Shown piece by piece: positions 62,464 to 64,000 of a stretch of DNA of 64,000 nucleotides. Position 1 is the first letter of the stretch, and each line of letters starts with the position of its first letter. The position numbers and the translations under genes are program-made. The notes beneath the pieces are model-generated. The model did no database searches, had not been told where the DNA came from, and saw only the letters and a list, made by a program, of their open reading frames with translations. This DNA is from CALLPQ01 sp964479275 (GTDB taxonomy: Bacteria; Pseudomonadota; Alphaproteobacteria; Caulobacterales; Parvularculaceae). The DNA is taken from NCBI GenBank assembly GCA_964479275.1, contig CAYZLR010000003.1:29908-93907 (forward strand), in the 5' to 3' direction.

Positions 62464-63345
62464 ATGCCGTCCTTGAAAGACCTGAAAAACCGCATTGAGT
62501 CAGTCAAATCGACCCAGAAAATTACCAAGGCGATGCAGATGGTAGCGTCGGCGAAACTGCGCAAAGCAGAAGAGGCGGCCCGTGCCTCTCGCCCATACAC
62601 GGAGCGTATGGAAGCGGTATTGGCGAATTTGACCAATAGCGCAAAAGATAACCCGAATGCACCAAAGCTTCTGTCTGGCACAGGAACCGATCAAACACAC
62701 CTGCTTATCGTTGCTACGGCAGACAAAGGTCTTTGCGGCGGTTTTAATTCTTCTATTGTTAGAATGGCCCGCGAGCATATCGTCAAATTGCAAAGCGAGG
62801 GCAAAACAATAAAGCTGATCACGGTCGGAAGAAAGGGTCGCGAGCAATTGCAGCGTCTCTACGGTGATTTGATTGTTCATGAGGTTGATTTTCTCGATAT
62901 CAAAAACATTGGATTTGGAGAAGCGCAAGCGATAGCGACCCACGTGCTAGATATGTTTGAAGCTGGCGATTTTGATGTGGCAACATTATTTTACGGCCGG
63001 TTTAAATCTGTCATCGCGCAAATTCCGACGGCACAACAAATCATCCCCGCCCAAGCGCCGGAAGGTATTGAGCCGCCTGATCTTAAGGGCGCAATTTACA
63101 CCTATGAACCCGGAGAGTCTGAAATTCTCTCTGCTTTGTTGCCGCGCTTTGTTGCTGTGCAGATTTTTCGCGCTTTACTTGAGAATGTTGCTTCTGAAAT
63201 GGGGGCGAAAATGTCGGCAATGGATAATGCAACCCGGAATGCAGGTGAGATGATTGATAGCCTTTCCCTGCAATATAACCGGGCCCGACAAGCGCAAATC
63301 ACAAAAGAGCTTATCGAGATTATCTCTGGTGCTGAAGCACTTTAA
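62464..63345 (+). CDS. atpG: ATP synthase F1 gamma subunit
   Basis: A 293-residue central-stalk subunit of the F1F0 ATP synthase. The conserved N-terminus LKNRIESVKSTQKITKAMQM, the middle segment ATADKGLCGGFNSSI and the C-terminal helix MGAKMSAMDNATRNAGEMID with LQYNRARQAQITKELIEI are intact, so the gene appears functional. It is not in an operon: a lipoprotein gene ends 159 bases upstream and nothing resembling atpD or atpC follows, although atpHAGDC is the usual order in this class. No trace of an atpA 3' end was seen in the upstream gap. The other subunits must be encoded elsewhere. The ribosome-binding site (AAGAG) is modest. Confidence 0.96.
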   Translation: MPSLKDLKNRIESVKSTQKITKAMQMVASAKLRKAEEAARASRPYTERMEAVLANLTNSAKDNPNAPKLLSGTGTDQTHLLIVATADKGLCGGFNSSIVRMAREHIVKLQSEGKTIKLITVGRKGREQLQRLYGDLIVHEVDFLDIKNIGFGEAQAIATHVLDMFEAGDFDVATLFYGRFKSVIAQIPTAQQIIPAQAPEGIEPPDLKGAIYTYEPGESEILSALLPRFVAVQIFRALLENVASEMGAKMSAMDNATRNAGEMIDSLSLQYNRARQAQITKELIEIISGAEAL

Positions 63346-63436
63346 GATCTGCCACTCAAATCTATCTCCGGCTTGGCTCCCGCAGGAGTATGGCTTGATA
63401 ATAAAATGTATACCCTTGGGGGTGTGCCTAAAGAAT

Positions 63437-63477
63437 ATTGTGTGCCTGTGGGAACAGGTTGAAGTGCAATAAATGTG
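63437..63477. repeat. 41-bp intergenic repeat, copy B
   Basis: ATTGTGTGCCTGTGGGAACA and the next 21 bases match copy A at 35 of 41 positions. The 12 bases before also agree well (TAAAGAATATTG against TAAAACATATTG). It lies 91 bases after the atpG stop. Confidence 0.85.
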
Positions 63478-63478
63478 T

Positions 63479-63586
63479 TTAAAGGAATTTGAGCACTAAT
63501 GAGGTAATAACAGCGCCTACAATAAATCCGATGATCAAAGCATTTAGCACTTTATTTTCTTGATGAGCTGGCTTTTTGTCATTCAT
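63479..63586 (-). CDS. Small single-span membrane protein, 35 residues
   Basis: A short frame starting at ATG 63586 with GGGAG six bases upstream and ending at TAA. The product begins MNDKKPAHQENKVLNAL and continues as IIGFIVGAVITSLVLKFL: a charged N-terminus and one hydrophobic span with a GxxxG-like spacing of small residues. I do not recognise a family. The good ribosome-binding site, hydrophobic span and clean stop support a real gene; its small size is the main doubt. It is convergent with atpG, with repeat copy B between them. Confidence 0.55.
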   Translation of the reverse strand: MNDKKPAHQENKVLNALIIGFIVGAVITSLVLKFL

Positions 63587-63701
63587 GACTATCTCCCGAA
63601 AATGCACATATCAGGCTATGATGAAAGATCGTAGTTTGTAAACATTCCTCAGTTTTAAAATGAGAAATATGTTGGTGAGACCATTCGATTTGGGCACATA
63701 T

Positions 63702-63974
63702 TTACTTGGTACCCGGTGTCATCATTTTGCTAATGACGCGACCCAAATCGCCAAAAAGGATAAAAATCCCAAAGAAAGGACGAATAGAAAAACCGCCACT
63801 CTCGATATATCCTCGCCAAGCGAAAAAACTCAGCATGGCAATGATCACTAAGCGTGCAATAATTGTACATGTGAAGTTTACTGTTATCGCGGCAAGGCGC
63901 TTTTTCCGCTCTTCCTCAGTTTCGTTTAACGGATTAAACCGTTTAAAATGCTTATCCCTTTGCTTCCGGTTAGA
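63702..63974 (-). other. Open frame for a membrane protein without a normal start codon
   Basis: A minus-strand frame of 90 codons, bounded by TGA 63977-63975 and TAA 63704-63702, looks protein-like: a charged start (NETEEERKKRLAA), a hydrophobic helix (IIARLVIIAMLSFFAW), then FSIRPFFGIFILFGDLGRVIS and MMTPGTK. Yet the first 42 codons contain no ATG, GTG or TTG; the first is GTG at 63848, in the middle of the first helix. It may be a decayed gene, a gene with a frameshift near its 5' end, or one with an unusual start. Confidence 0.4.
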
Positions 63975-64000
63975 TCAACATATTGTATGTCACCGGGTTT

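Noticed and set aside
63660..63851. Plus-strand frame of 63 codons near the right end
   Set aside because: It is opposite the more protein-like minus-strand frame and has low-complexity, polar composition with no ribosome-binding site.
1..64000. CRISPR arrays, tRNA or rRNA genes, transposons, prophage
   Set aside because: Intergenic regions were read for repeats, cloverleaf and T-loop motifs and mobile-element genes; none was found.

Overview
The window is a gene-dense chromosomal segment, moderately AT-rich, of a free-living, probably marine alphaproteobacterium. The support is gene content and order: mnmG-rsmG-parA-parB with a parS site, leuS-lptE-holA with a DUF3576 lipoprotein, miaB-phoH-ybeY-corC-lnt-XRE, apaG-metZ divergent from a long-form dCTP deaminase, senC/regB/regA, DUF2244 beside nth, a CC0125/CC1285-type lipoprotein and an alpha-type porin. 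Genus cannot be fixed from the sequence. No tRNA, rRNA, CRISPR array, prophage, transposase or integrase was recognised.

Layout. 1-2742: end of mnmG, rsmG, parA and parB, with a perfect parS palindrome inside rsmG. 2844-4717: an AT-rich methyltransferase/glycosyltransferase pair inserted before holA. 4768-9741: holA, lptE, leuS and the DUF3576 lipoprotein, all on the minus strand. 9742-12111: a long intergenic stretch, a porin, and a convergent XRE regulator. 12342-18118: envelope, RNA and translation block (lnt, corC, ybeY, phoH, miaB). 18280-22193: orphan hybrid histidine kinase, nitrilase, MAPEG protein. 22395-26462: rimI-fur, DUF1223 protein, trkH, apaG. 26676-29411: metZ with a structured leader resembling a SAM-II riboswitch, then dcd. 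29515-34121: intracellular PHB depolymerase, then the SenC/RegB/RegA redox-control cluster. 34424-43133: periplasmic M16 protease, APH-like phosphotransferase, and an ABC ATPase with a giant ABC-permease/M1-peptidase fusion. 43412-49396: infC (very probably starting at ATC), malonic semialdehyde reductase, oligopeptidase B, DUF2244, nth with a histone-like tail, pyrF. 49520-57493: an Aas-like acyl-activating enzyme, a PEP-CTERM protein and a compact exosortase-B locus (epsD, epsF, epsG, xrtB, epsI). 57722-63345: MscS channel, an aminotransferase/ornithine-cyclodeaminase pair, a lipoprotein, and an atpG gene standing alone without atpA or atpD. The last 650 bases hold a repeat, a probable 35-residue membrane peptide gene and an open frame without a start codon.

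How the genes fit together. Much of the window serves the cell envelope: LptE for LPS, Lnt and several lipoproteins, the porin, the exosortase locus for surface polysaccharide and protein sorting, and MscS. The redox-responsive RegB/RegA pair with SenC, PHB depolymerase and TrkH point to a respiring heterotroph with carbon storage. The most unusual items are the degenerate EpsG nucleotide-binding site, the exosortase locus without sugar-assembly genes, the solitary atpG, the two-part metZ leader, and an intergenic repeat family (at least three clear copies) placed at the 3' ends of genes.
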